DNA of 64,000 nt from Streptomyces lincolnensis (GCF_021173675.1 NZ_JAIHON010000003.1:558001-622000), one strand, 5' to 3'; positions 44,640 to 53,475 are shown, counted from the first letter of the stretch. The notes: generated by a model not told the origin, from the letters alone. Program-made: numbers and translations.

Positions 44640-45899
44640 ATGATCGAGATCCGTTCCACGACCGATGAGGACTTCGACGTTTTCGTCGACACCCTCCACG
44701 CCGCGTTCGGCCGCTTCCCGGGCACCCCGGTCGATGGCGGCGGGGTGTGGTGGGCGGCACTGGAGATGGACCGCGGTCTGCTCGCCGTGACGGCGGACGG
44801 GCGGCCCGTCGGCACCGCCGGTGCGTACTCGTTCGAACTGACCCTGCCCGGTGAGGTCCTCGTCCCGACCGCCGGGGTGACCGTCGTGGGCGTGCTGCCC
44901 TCGCACCGGCGCCAGGGCGTGCTCACCGCGATGATGCGCCACCAGCTCGCCGAACTGCGGGCCCGCGGGGAGATGCTCTCGGTACTGCTGGCCTCGGAGG
45001 CCCTGATCTACGGAAGGTTCGGCTACGGACCGGCCACCTACACACAGCGGCTGACGGTGCCGCGCCACCGGAGTGCCCTGACTGTTCCCCGGTCCCGCGT
45101 GACGGCCGGGATCGCGGCGGCCGACTCGGACACCGGCTCAGACACTGGCTCGGACACCGGCTCTATCGAGGTCCTGCGGCGTGCCGGATGCGGCGAGATC
45201 CTGGAAGAGGTCTACGACCGTTACCGCCGCGCACAGCCCGGCGCCCTGTCCCGGCCGCACCGCTGGTGGGCTTCGGGCGCGGGGCAGCCTCCGGTCTCCT
45301 CGGCGCCGTGCTACGTCGCCGTCCACCGGGACGCGGGTGGTGTCCCGGACGGGTACGCCAGCTATGCGGTCGGCGATTCCGGCACGTTGACGGTGGACGA
45401 GACGATCGCCGGCGACGATGCCGTCTTCACCGCCCTGGCCCGGTTCGTGCTCGGCCACGACCTGGTCACCGAGGTGGTGTTCAAGCACGTCCCGCCCGGG
45501 CATCCGCTGCGCTGGCAGCTGGCCGACTTCCGCGCCGGCCAGGTGAGCGACGACACCGACTGGCTGTGGGTGCGGCTGCTGGACATCCCGCGTGCGCTGG
45601 CCGCCCGCCGCTGGTTCACGGACGGCGACCTGGTCTTCAACGTCGACGATCCCTTCCTCGGCGAACGCCGCCGTTACCTGCTGAGCGTCCGGGACGGCAA
45701 GGCCGACTGCGTCCCCACCGGCCAGGAGCCCGACCTGTCCCTGGACGTGAGCGATCTGGGCTCCGTCTACCTCGGCGGCACCGCCCCGAGCACGCTGGTA
45801 CGCGCCGGACACATCCGGGCCCACCGCCCGGGCGCGGCCCCGCTGGCGGATGCCCTCTTCCGCGCCGAACGCCCGCCGCACTGCCTGCACTGGTTCTGA
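44640..45899 (+). CDS. Eis-like N-acetyltransferase
   Basis: 419 residues from ATG 44640 (AGGAAGG upstream). GNAT domain 1 starts IEIRSTTDEDFDVF and holds the acetyl-CoA loop VLPSHRRQGVLTAMM. A second GNAT-like domain follows (VVFKHVPPGHPLRWQL), then an SCP2-like domain ending in CLHWF. The C-terminal Phe carboxylate is the catalytic base in Eis enzymes and is present. Substrates may be aminoglycosides or other amines. A 12-bp triplication (45126-45161) inserts SDTG repeats in the linker near residue 163-175. Confidence 0.9.
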   Translation: MIEIRSTTDEDFDVFVDTLHAAFGRFPGTPVDGGGVWWAALEMDRGLLAVTADGRPVGTAGAYSFELTLPGEVLVPTAGVTVVGVLPSHRRQGVLTAMMRHQLAELRARGEMLSVLLASEALIYGRFGYGPATYTQRLTVPRHRSALTVPRSRVTAGIAAADSDTGSDTGSDTGSIEVLRRAGCGEILEEVYDRYRRAQPGALSRPHRWWASGAGQPPVSSAPCYVAVHRDAGGVPDGYASYAVGDSGTLTVDETIAGDDAVFTALARFVLGHDLVTEVVFKHVPPGHPLRWQLADFRAGQVSDDTDWLWVRLLDIPRALAARRWFTDGDLVFNVDDPFLGERRRYLLSVRDGKADCVPTGQEPDLSLDVSDLGSVYLGGTAPSTLVRAGHIRAHRPGAAPLADALFRAERPPHCLHWF

Positions 45900-45954
45900 C
45901 GACCGGTCTGCAACCCTGTGGCGGAGCCTCGGCGACACCGGTAGCTTCATCGCG

Positions 45955-46869
45955 GTGATATCGCTGGAGACGCAGGGCCGCGTGTCGATGAGCGACGAGG
46001 CGCAACTCCGCTGGATGGCGCTGGGGGACACGACCCGGCGGCTGGGGGACACCACCCGGCAGCCGCCCGTGGTGATGCTCCACGGCGGTCCGGGGCTGCC
46101 GGACTATCTGGGCGATGTCGCCGCCATGGTCGCGGACATCGCGCCCGTGTACCGGTACGACCAGCGGGGCACGGGCCGATCCCCATGGCAGGGCCCCCAT
46201 TCCTTCGCCCGGCATGTCGACGATCTCGCCGAGTTGCTCGACGCATGGGACGTGCCCAGAGCCGTGCTGATCGGGCACTCCTACGGCACCGATCTGGCGA
46301 GCCGGTTCTGCCTGAGGCACTCTGACCGGGTCGCCGCACTGCTGCTGATGTGCGGGCCGTTCGTCGGTGATTGGCGCAGCGGGGACCGAGCGGAGCGAGG
46401 CCGCCGCATGTCCCCGGCACAGCGGGAACGGCTCCGCGCCTTGGAGGGGCTGCCGCACCGCACGGAGGAGCAGGAAGTCGAGTTGCTCACGCTGGCCTGG
46501 TTCACCGACCACGCCGATCCAGAACGCGGGTGGCACTGGGCCGCCCAGGGTGCCCGGCGGCGTCGCCCGGTCAACTGGTCCATGAACGGCGAACTCGGGA
46601 AGGAAAGGCGCGCGGATCCGCTCGACGGGCACCTTGCCGAACTGCGCGCGTGCCTGCCCGCGCGGACGGAGCTCCTCGGTGGGGCCGACGATCCCCGCCC
46701 TGTGTCGGCGCTCGAGTCACTCGCGCTGCGGCTCTCCGTCCCACTGACCCGGATCGATGGCGCAGGGCACGAGCCCTGGTGGGAGCGGCCCGACGCCGTG
46801 CGTACGCACCTTCGGCGGTTCGTGAAGGACGCCGTGCGGACACAGAACGTCGACGGGTCGGCCGGCTGA
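45955..46869 (+). CDS. Proline-iminopeptidase-like alpha/beta hydrolase
   Basis: 304 residues from GTG 45955; ATG 45988 (MSDEAQL) is an alternative. VVMLHGGPGLPDY is the oxyanion block, YRYDQRGTGRS is conserved, nucleophile in IGHSYGTDLA, Asp in LGGADDPRP and His in GAGHEPWWER. A 21-bp tandem duplication (46021-46062) doubles LGDTTRR near the N-terminus. Family members cleave N-terminal Pro or hydrolyse esters. No signal peptide. Confidence 0.83.
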   Translation: MISLETQGRVSMSDEAQLRWMALGDTTRRLGDTTRQPPVVMLHGGPGLPDYLGDVAAMVADIAPVYRYDQRGTGRSPWQGPHSFARHVDDLAELLDAWDVPRAVLIGHSYGTDLASRFCLRHSDRVAALLLMCGPFVGDWRSGDRAERGRRMSPAQRERLRALEGLPHRTEEQEVELLTLAWFTDHADPERGWHWAAQGARRRRPVNWSMNGELGKERRADPLDGHLAELRACLPARTELLGGADDPRPVSALESLALRLSVPLTRIDGAGHEPWWERPDAVRTHLRRFVKDAVRTQNVDGSAG

Positions 46870-47065
46870 CCTCGCGCCGTTCCTCTATGCTCCGTGGAGG
46901 TCATCAACCACCGCATGACATCTGCCCGGTGACGGAGTCGGCGTGGGGTGCGCGTCCCCGCTCCACGCCACCACTGGACGGCTTCAGGCGCAGCCACGGG
47001 TCGGCACATCCGGACGCCGACGACCTCGTGTGGCGCGTCCCGCCGGGCGGCGAAGAGGATGCGTC

Positions 47066-48313
47066 GTGCCTACGGCATCGGCGAACTACCGTACTCTGCT
47101 GCGCACATCGGGTGCCGCGGCCTTCTTCCTGCCCGCGGCTGTCGGGCGTCTCGGCATCGCCATGATGGGGATCGGCATCGTCTGGCTGGTGCACGCGCGC
47201 ACCGGTTCGTATGCCACCGCGGGTCTGGTCACGGGCGCCTTCGCGGTCGCGGACGCCGTCGCCGGTCCCCAAATCGGCCGCCTTGTCGACCGGTTCGGGC
47301 AGCGACGGGTGCTTGCCTGCGCGCTGGCAGCACATGCCGGGGCTGTGGCGCTGCTGCTCACCGGTGCCGTTCCGGATCTGGCCGCCGCCGTGCTCGTCGG
47401 GGCAACGCTGCCCCAGCTCGGTGCCCTGTCCGCCGCCCGCTGGTCCGCCCTGCTGTCCGGCGAACGGGCTGCCTTGCTGCCCACCGCCTTCGCCCTGGAG
47501 GCCCTTGCCAACGGCGTGTCCTACCTGGCCGGCCCGGCCCTGGTGAGCGTCCTCGGAGCGGCAGGCCACCCGGGCACCGGGGTGCTGCTCGCCGCCGCGC
47601 TCGTCATCGGCGGCGGGCTCGCGCTCGCCGCCCAGCGCCGCACCATGCCACCCCTCACCGGACGTGCCGAACGGCGGCACGCCGGACGCGCCCTGCTCCG
47701 CCCCGCATTCCTGCGCCAGGTCGCGCTCGCCCTCGCGCTCGGCGTGTTCTTCGGTGCGATGCAGGTGTCCGTCGCCGCCTACGCCGTGGGAAGGGGCACG
47801 CCGGACATGGCGGCGCTGCTCTACGCCGCCTCCAACTGCACCAACCTGGTGGGCGGTTGGGCCTACGGCGCATGGCGCCACGGCGGCTCACCCCGACGCC
47901 GTCAGACCGCGGCCGCCGCCTGCCTCACCCTCGCGAGCCTCCCGCTGACCTTCCTCGATACGCCCCTAGGGGTCGGCGCCACCCTCGCTCTGACCGGCCT
48001 CATGGTGCCCGTCCTGCTGATCCTCGCTTCCGTCCTCACGGAGTCCTCGGTCCCGCGAGCGGTCCTCACCCAGGCATTCACCTGGGGCAACTCCGCAAGC
48101 GCGGCTGGATCCGCGGGTGCCGCGGCACTCGCGGGGCGCATGGTGGACACCGACGGTGCGCACAGCGGTTTCGCCGTGGCGGCGGGAGCCGCGGTCATGA
48201 TGACACTCCTGACACTCGGCGGCCCACGGAACCCATCCCCGGACGGGCAGAACCCGCCCCCGCCCACAGGAACAACGACTCCGAGCCCTCCGGCCACACT
48301 CCGAGATCCCTGA
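47066..48313 (+). CDS. MFS transporter
   Basis: 415 residues from GTG 47066 (GAAGAGGA upstream); the open frame before it is non-coding in character. About twelve hydrophobic segments, with the loop DAVAGPQIGRLVDRFGQRRV as the A-motif region. The C-terminal 35 residues are Pro/Thr-rich and soluble. Probable drug exporter; no regulator adjacent. The spacer 48314-48522 contains a short palindrome (GTCCGGTGAACCGGAC) that may act as terminator. Confidence 0.83.
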   Translation: MPTASANYRTLLRTSGAAAFFLPAAVGRLGIAMMGIGIVWLVHARTGSYATAGLVTGAFAVADAVAGPQIGRLVDRFGQRRVLACALAAHAGAVALLLTGAVPDLAAAVLVGATLPQLGALSAARWSALLSGERAALLPTAFALEALANGVSYLAGPALVSVLGAAGHPGTGVLLAAALVIGGGLALAAQRRTMPPLTGRAERRHAGRALLRPAFLRQVALALALGVFFGAMQVSVAAYAVGRGTPDMAALLYAASNCTNLVGGWAYGAWRHGGSPRRRQTAAAACLTLASLPLTFLDTPLGVGATLALTGLMVPVLLILASVLTESSVPRAVLTQAFTWGNSASAAGSAGAAALAGRMVDTDGAHSGFAVAAGAAVMMTLLTLGGPRNPSPDGQNPPPPTGTTTPSPPATLRDP

Positions 48314-48522
48314 TAAAGAACCGCCGAAGCAACACGGCCTGAGCCGTCCGGTGAACCGGACTGTCCGGCGGAAGCAACAAGCCGGTCCGGCTGTGGTGTT
48401 CCACATCAACGCGGCCCGGGGAATGCCGCTGCCGGCGAGGTCTTCAACCATTGGTACCCGGCTTGCGCCTCTGATGGACTGACGTCCCGCCGTGAGTCTG
48501 CTGTATGACGGAGGTAGTGGTT

Positions 48523-49278
48523 GTGACGGAATATGACGTGCTTGCCGAGGTGTACGAATGGCTCATCTCGGATGCAAAGCTGCCTCCCGCCGAGTTCGTT
48601 GCATCGTTCGATGACGTCCTCAGTCTCCTGCCGTCGAACGCTCGCGTCCTCGACTGTTCGTGCGGAACCGGACAGCTGGCGGTTGGCCTCGCCGGTCGTG
48701 GCATGCAGGTCGTCGCAACTGACGCCAGCGAAGCGATGGTTCGCCGGACCGCGGAGCTGGCTGAGCAGTTCGGGGCCTCCGTCCAGGCCATGCGGGCGAA
48801 CTGGGAAGAGTTGCCCGATCATTTCGAGGACGACACGTTCGACATGGTGTTCTGCATTGGCAATTCGCTTCACCATGCCGCGGGCGCGACAGGCAGGGGC
48901 GCTGCTCTGGAGTCGATGTCACGGCTTCTGCGTCCTGGCGGGCGCTTGGTGCTCACATCCCGCACGTGGGAACTCGTCAGGGCCAGAGGTTCCCGGCTGG
49001 ACATCGGGGACCGACTCGTCCGACGAAACGGTCGCGATGCCGTCGTGGTCTACCGCTGGGAGATCGCGCCGCATTGGGAGGATGAGCACCACATCGAGAT
49101 CGCGATCGCCCAAGTTGATGCGACTGGGCTGGTCCTTGTCCGCTCGGAACTGCTGTCCTGCTGGCCCTACCGGTACGAGGAACTCGAAGCCGAGCTGCAC
49201 CGGGTCGGACTCCGGACGGAAGTGAGCACGTTCGATCTCGAGGCCGAGAACTACATGGTGGTCGCGAGCAAGGCATAG
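48523..49278 (+). CDS. Class I SAM-dependent methyltransferase
   Basis: 251 residues. The chosen start is GTG 48523 (VTEYDVLAEVYEW) because GGAGG lies 7 nt before it; ATG 48505 is in frame but lies over that ribosome site. SAM motif I VLDCSCGTGQLAVGLAGRG, motif II VVATDASEAMV, and FCIGNSLHHAAG. The C-terminal beta strands hold YRWEIAPHWEDEHH. Small-molecule methyltransferase of unknown substrate. Confidence 0.83.
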   Translation: MTEYDVLAEVYEWLISDAKLPPAEFVASFDDVLSLLPSNARVLDCSCGTGQLAVGLAGRGMQVVATDASEAMVRRTAELAEQFGASVQAMRANWEELPDHFEDDTFDMVFCIGNSLHHAAGATGRGAALESMSRLLRPGGRLVLTSRTWELVRARGSRLDIGDRLVRRNGRDAVVVYRWEIAPHWEDEHHIEIAIAQVDATGLVLVRSELLSCWPYRYEELEAELHRVGLRTEVSTFDLEAENYMVVASKA

Positions 49279-49353
49279 ACACCGGGCTCTCAGCCCACCG
49301 CTGATAAGTCGGTCACCACCACACCGCGATGGCGGCCCTTCGTGAGCAAGCTG

Positions 49354-49405
49354 AACCGCAAAGAGTTCTTCGCGAAAAGTTCTTTGCGAAGAACTCTTTG
49401 CGGTT
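49354..49405. promoter_or_regulatory. 20-bp perfect inverted repeat, operator of the ArsR-like gene
   Basis: The left arm AACCGCAAAGAGTTCTTCGC (49354-49373) and its exact complement (49386-49405) surround a 12-bp centre GAAAAGTTCTTT. The centre itself repeats the TTCTTnGCGAAGAA theme, so three overlapping half-site pairs exist. A -10-like TACGGT (49406-49411) follows directly, and the ATG is 6 nt later. Confidence 0.8.
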
Positions 49406-49417
49406 TACGGTGGGTGT

Positions 49418-50080
49418 ATGGCTGATGCAGTGGAGGGGCCGGAGGGCCCGCACGGTGATGAGGACTCGGTGGTCCTGGATGCCAAGGGGCTGCGTGCCCT
49501 GGCGCACCCGGTGCGTGTGCAGTTGGTCGGGCTGCTGCGCAAGTACGGTCCGTCGACGGCCACCCGCCTCGCGGAGCGGCTGGGTGTGAATTCCGGTACG
49601 GCCAGCTACCACCTCCGGCAACTGGGCGCGGCAGGCTTCGTAGAGGAGGACACCGAACGCGGCAACGCGCGAGAGCGCTGGTGGCGTTCGGTGCACCGGA
49701 CGACCTGGTTCAACGATCCGGAGCTGGCCGAGCGGGAGCCCGAGGCCGCGTTGGCCTACCTGCAGTCCGTCGCCGCCATTTACACCCTGCGCACGCAGCA
49801 GACCCTGAACGGGCTTCAGACGATGTCCCGCGCATGGCGGAACACCTTCGACATGAGCGACTGGGCCCTGCGGCTCACGCCCGAGGAGGCCGCCGCCCTG
49901 TGCCGGGAGTTGATGGAAGTCGTCGAACGCTACCGGCGGGACGCGCCGGAGACGGCGGCGAGTGCCCCCGAGGGAGCCGAACGGGTCACCGTGATCACGC
50001 AGATCCTGCCCGAACTGGACGGGCCTGCCGCGTCGCCGCGTCCTTCCGGCCCTGAGGAAGAGGAAGGAAATCCGACGTGA
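49418..50080 (+). CDS. ArsR-like winged-helix regulator
   Basis: 220 residues from ATG 49418. Winged helix about residues 20-95: LRALAHPVRVQLVGLLRKYG and RLAERLGVNSGTASYHLRQL, wing TERGNARERWWR. The C-terminal helical domain is longer than in metal sensors and has no Cys. No ribosome site is visible and the -10 hexamer ends 6 nt before ATG, suggesting a leaderless transcript. It overlaps the MFS gene downstream by 4 nt (GTGA), so it is co-translated with the transporter it probably represses. Confidence 0.88.
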   Translation: MADAVEGPEGPHGDEDSVVLDAKGLRALAHPVRVQLVGLLRKYGPSTATRLAERLGVNSGTASYHLRQLGAAGFVEEDTERGNARERWWRSVHRTTWFNDPELAEREPEAALAYLQSVAAIYTLRTQQTLNGLQTMSRAWRNTFDMSDWALRLTPEEAAALCRELMEVVERYRRDAPETAASAPEGAERVTVITQILPELDGPAASPRPSGPEEEEGNPT

Positions 50081-51435
50081 CGACCGACGGCGCCTCGCAG
50101 TCCGGCGGCATAGGCGGCATACCCGGCAAGAGATCCGGCAAGAGGTCCTTACGTCCGCTGGGCGGAGTGCTGGCGGCCATGGCCGTGTCCCTGACCGGCA
50201 CAAGGATCTCCGTCGTGGCCCTGCCCTGGTTCGTCCTCGTCACGACCGGCAGCGCCACCCAGACCGGACTGGTCGCCTTCTGCGAGATGACGCCCTACGT
50301 GGTGGTCAAGGCGTTCACCGGACCGCTGGTGGACCGGATCGGCGCGCGGGCCGTCTCCTGGAGCACCGATCTGGCCAGCGCGACCGCCGCCGCCGCGGTT
50401 CCCCTGCTCCACCTCCTGGACCTGCTCTCCTTTCCCCTCCTGCTGATCCTGGTCGCGCTGATCGGCGCGGCCCGGGGGCCCGGCGACCTGGCCAAGGAGG
50501 TGATGATTCCGGAGGCGGCCGAGCACGGCCGGGTGCCGCTGGAGCGGGCCACCGGCCTGTCCGGCGTGATCGAGAGACTCGCCTCCACCGTCGGCCTGGC
50601 GGTCGGCGGATCCCTGGTGGCACTGCTCGGTCCCCTGACCGGACTCGCCGTCAACGCGGGCTGCTTCGCCCTCGGATCGGTGATCATCAAACTCGCGCTG
50701 CCTCGCGGCATGGGACACGGGGCCCAGGAGGCCGCCTCGCCTGCCGGTGAGGTGGCACCGGGCTACTGGCGGCGGTTCGGCGAGGGGTTCACCTTCCTGC
50801 GCGGCGAGCCGCTGCTGCTCACCGTCATCGTCATGGTCGGCATCACCAACCTGCTGGACGCGGCGATCTCCTCGGTGCTCGTACCCGTCTGGGCCATGGA
50901 GTCCGGCAACGGGCCGACCGCGATCGGCCTGATGGGCGGCGTCATGGGGGCCGCGGGAGTCGGCGGGAGCCTGATCGCCGCGCTGGTCGCGCACCGGCTG
51001 CGGCGGCGGGTGGTGGTTCTCACCGGATTCCTGCTGGCCGGTGCACCAAGGTTCCTGATCCTCGCCCTCGATGCCCCGCTGGGGGTGGTGCTGGCCGTTT
51101 TCGCGGTCAGCGGCTTCGGCGCCGGCTTCATCAACCCGGTGCTGGGGGCCGTCCTCGTCGAACGGGTGCCGCGCCGGATGCTGGGCCGGGTCAACGCCCT
51201 CGGTGACTCGCTGGCCTGGGCCGGTATCCCTCTCGGCGGGCTGCTCGCCGGGGTCGCGGTGACCGCTGCCGGACTCGTACCGGTGCTGCTCGTCGGCGGT
51301 GCCGCGTACTTCCTGACCACGAATCTGGCTGGACTGCGTCGGGAATGGCGCGAGATGGACCGTACGCGTGGGCGGGGCGCCCTGAACCCGCATACCGCGC
51401 ACTCATCGGCGGCGCCGAACGCCGGCATTCGCTGA
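50077..51435 (+). CDS. MFS exporter controlled by ArsR-like regulator
   Basis: 452 residues from GTG 50077 (GTGA overlap). About twelve hydrophobic segments. TGLVAFCEMTPYVVVKAFTG near the start and the loop DRIGARAVSWSTDL fit the MFS-3/enterobactin-exporter-like group. The regulator-plus-MFS unit with one operator is a typical drug-efflux cassette. Substrate unknown. Confidence 0.87.
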   Translation: MTTDGASQSGGIGGIPGKRSGKRSLRPLGGVLAAMAVSLTGTRISVVALPWFVLVTTGSATQTGLVAFCEMTPYVVVKAFTGPLVDRIGARAVSWSTDLASATAAAAVPLLHLLDLLSFPLLLILVALIGAARGPGDLAKEVMIPEAAEHGRVPLERATGLSGVIERLASTVGLAVGGSLVALLGPLTGLAVNAGCFALGSVIIKLALPRGMGHGAQEAASPAGEVAPGYWRRFGEGFTFLRGEPLLLTVIVMVGITNLLDAAISSVLVPVWAMESGNGPTAIGLMGGVMGAAGVGGSLIAALVAHRLRRRVVVLTGFLLAGAPRFLILALDAPLGVVLAVFAVSGFGAGFINPVLGAVLVERVPRRMLGRVNALGDSLAWAGIPLGGLLAGVAVTAAGLVPVLLVGGAAYFLTTNLAGLRREWREMDRTRGRGALNPHTAHSSAAPNAGIR

Positions 51436-51463
51436 GAGCTCGACCCTGGTGACCTACCATTAA

Positions 51464-51495
51464 ACATCTGTGGAAGATAGTTCTTCGGAAGATGT
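51464..51495. promoter_or_regulatory. MarR operator
   Basis: ACATCT (51464-51469) and AGATGT (51490-51495) form the outer arms. GAAGA (51473-51477), TCTTC (51482-51486) and GAAGA (51488-51492) form inner interleaved dyads. The site ends 3 nt before the MarR start and includes its GGAAG ribosome site. Confidence 0.6.
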
Positions 51496-51498
51496 GTG

Positions 51499-52008
51499 AT
51501 GGCTGACCTGAAGCGGCTGTACCGGGAGCTGGTCTCGCTGGAGATCGAGCTGTGGACCGGCATCGAGACGCGGTTGCGGGCCGAGTACAACCTGCCGCTG
51601 ACCTCGTTCGAGGTGCTGCACCTGCTGGTGCGTCGACCCGGTCCGCGGATCCAGGACATCGCGGAGGAGTTCTCGATCACCGTGGGCGGCACGAGCAAGG
51701 TGGTCGACCGTCTGGAGACCGCGGGCCTGTGTGAGCGGCGTGCCAATCCCCACGACCGCCGTTCCTCGATCGTCGAGTTGACACCCGAGGGACGGAAACT
51801 GGTGGACGGAGCACTGAAGGTCTTCGAGGACGAACTGGAACTGCGGATCGGGTCGGTGATCTCCGAGCAGTCCGTGCGCGAGGTGACGGCGGTCCTCAGC
51901 ACGCTGCGGGCAGCCGGTCGGGCCCTGGACGCGGAGCGGAAGGCCGCCGGGCAGACGCCGGTCCCGGGCGCGCGGGCGCCGAAGCAGCCCGGCCGCCCGG
52001 CGTCGTGA
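51499..52008 (+). CDS. MarR family regulator
   Basis: 169 residues from ATG 51499; GTG 51496 is directly in front and in frame. Winged helix: TSFEVLHLLVRRPGPRIQDI, recognition part SITVGGTSKVVDRLETAGLC, wing RRANPHDRRSSIVELTPEG. A basic Pro-rich tail ends the protein. It follows the MFS gene by 63 bp but has its own operator, so it probably controls itself and perhaps a distant target. Confidence 0.88.
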   Translation: MADLKRLYRELVSLEIELWTGIETRLRAEYNLPLTSFEVLHLLVRRPGPRIQDIAEEFSITVGGTSKVVDRLETAGLCERRANPHDRRSSIVELTPEGRKLVDGALKVFEDELELRIGSVISEQSVREVTAVLSTLRAAGRALDAERKAAGQTPVPGARAPKQPGRPAS

Positions 52009-52059
52009 GCCGCGACGACTCCGGTCGGTCGGCGATGCCGTAGAAGGGGATGACCTGTG

Positions 52060-52229
52060 AAGCGGATGGTGGCCGGCGGTGTCCCGCAGCCGGGCGAAGG
52101 TGAAGCCCGCGAAGTCGGAGGCCGGTGCCATGAGCACCTCGGCGCCGAGTTCCTGGCCGCGCTCGACAGTCGCGGGCACGGACAAGCGGCGGGGCGCACC
52201 GCCACCGGTGACAAGGTCGGCGGCCCGCG
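52060..52229 (-). pseudogene. Fragment of a VOC-family protein
   Basis: On the minus strand the sequence reads TVERGQELGAEVLMAPASDF and then FARLRDTAGHH. This matches the end of a VOC protein (helix AxxRAxELGAEVLxxP followed by xxxRDPxGA). The first half of the gene is absent and the frame runs on into non-coding sequence after TAGHHP. It fills the gap between the MarR gene and the HxlR stop. Confidence 0.55.
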
Positions 52230-52565
52230 TCAGACGGTGGCGTCCGCCTCGGCATCCGGCACCGCCATGGCCCAGGTGCCCATGGCGTCCAGGACATCGC
52301 GCAACCCCTCGCCGAGAGGAGTCAGCGCGTACTCGACGCGCGGCGGGATCTCCGCGTAGGACGTGCGGGTGACGATGCCGTGCCGCTCGAACTGGCGCAG
52401 CCGGCTGGTGAGGGTGTGCGGGCTGATGCCGGGCAGGGCGTCACGCAGCTGGTTGAAGCGGTGAGGGCCGTGCAGCAGTTCGCGCACGATCAGGGTGGCC
52501 CACGGGCCGTTGAGCAGCGTGAGGAACCGGGCGACGCCGCACTCGGGGAGACAGGGATCAGTCAC
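52230..52565 (-). CDS. HxlR family regulator
   Basis: 111 residues from GTG 52565. CLPECGVARFLTLLNGPWAT carries the Cys pair common in HxlR redox or aldehyde sensors. HTH: HRFNQLRDALPGISPHTLTS, wing GIVTRTSYAEIPPRVEYALT. TACGGT ends 7 nt before the GTG and TTACAT lies 17 nt before it, so a leaderless transcript is likely. It diverges from the NmrA-like gene at 52630 with a perfect 10-bp inverted repeat between. Confidence 0.9.
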   Translation of the reverse strand: MTDPCLPECGVARFLTLLNGPWATLIVRELLHGPHRFNQLRDALPGISPHTLTSRLRQFERHGIVTRTSYAEIPPRVEYALTPLGEGLRDVLDAMGTWAMAVPDAEADATV

Positions 52566-52581
52566 ATTCTTGACCGTACTC

Positions 52582-52624
52582 CATTAGTGCAGTTGATGTA
52601 ACTGGTGCTGCTCATGCACTAATG
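52582..52624. promoter_or_regulatory. HxlR operator
   Basis: CATTAGTGCA (52582-52591) and TGCACTAATG (52615-52624) are perfect inverted arms 33 bp apart centre to centre, about three helical turns. They cover the divergent promoters of the HxlR gene and the reductase. Confidence 0.75.
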
Positions 52625-52629
52625 ACGTC

Positions 52630-53475
52630 ATGACCTACGTGATTCACGGCGCCACCGGCGCCCAGGGTGCCCCCGTCGTCGCCGTTCTCTCCGCCGCGGG
52701 CAAGTCCGTGACGGCTCTGACCCGAAACGCGGACACCGTCGTGCCCGGCGCGCAGCGCGTCGTGGTCGCCGGCTACGGCTCCACCGCCGAGCTGACCGAG
52801 GCGTACCGCGGTGCGGACGGGGTGTTCGTTCACCTGCCGGTGGTCGCCGAAGAGGACCGCCAGACCTATGCGCGCAACATCCTCGCCGCCGTCCGCGCGG
52901 CCCGCCCGGCCCGAGTGGTGTTCTCCACCAGCGGCGCCCCGAGCGACCCCGAAAGCGGCGGCGCGGCCGCGGTGCTGGCCGGTGGCCTGGCGGACACCGG
53001 GGTGTCCCATGCGGTGATCACGCCCACGTTCTACCTGGAGAACCTGCTCATGCCGTACGTCCTCGACGCGGTCCGCGAGCGAGGCGTACTGCCCTACCCG
53101 ATCCGCGCAGACTTCCCGGCCTCCTGGGCGTCGCACCTGGACATCGCCGATGTCGCCGCCGCCCTGTTCGACCGCCCGGACATCACCGGGGCGGTCTCCG
53201 TCGGCCAGTACCCGGCGATCACCGGACCGGACCTGGCCGAGGCGTTCGGCGCCCACTTCGACAAGGACGTGACCTTCGAGCAGCTCACCCCCGAGCAGTT
53301 CCGCAGCTCCGTCGCACCCCTGATCGGCGAAGGTCCCGCCGCCGACGTCGCCGGGTTCTACGCGAGCGTGAGCACGCTTCCGCACCGCTCGATCACCCCC
53401 GAGAACTCCGCCCAGAAACTGTTCGGCATCACCCCCCGCACCACCGGACAGTGGCTGACCGACATCGGCCTCTGA
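52630..53475 (+). CDS. NmrA-like NAD(P)-binding protein
   Basis: 281 residues from ATG 52630. YVIHGATGAQGAPVVAVLS is the Rossmann loop; LTRNADTVVPGAQ follows. GVFVHLPVVAEEDRQTYARN and VVFSTSGAPSD match the QOR2/NmrA group that reduces quinones or senses redox state. The start lies only 5 nt after the operator arm, so translation is probably from a very short leader. Divergent HxlR regulator is its likely repressor. Confidence 0.87.
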   Translation: MTYVIHGATGAQGAPVVAVLSAAGKSVTALTRNADTVVPGAQRVVVAGYGSTAELTEAYRGADGVFVHLPVVAEEDRQTYARNILAAVRAARPARVVFSTSGAPSDPESGGAAAVLAGGLADTGVSHAVITPTFYLENLLMPYVLDAVRERGVLPYPIRADFPASWASHLDIADVAAALFDRPDITGAVSVGQYPAITGPDLAEAFGAHFDKDVTFEQLTPEQFRSSVAPLIGEGPAADVAGFYASVSTLPHRSITPENSAQKLFGITPRTTGQWLTDIGL

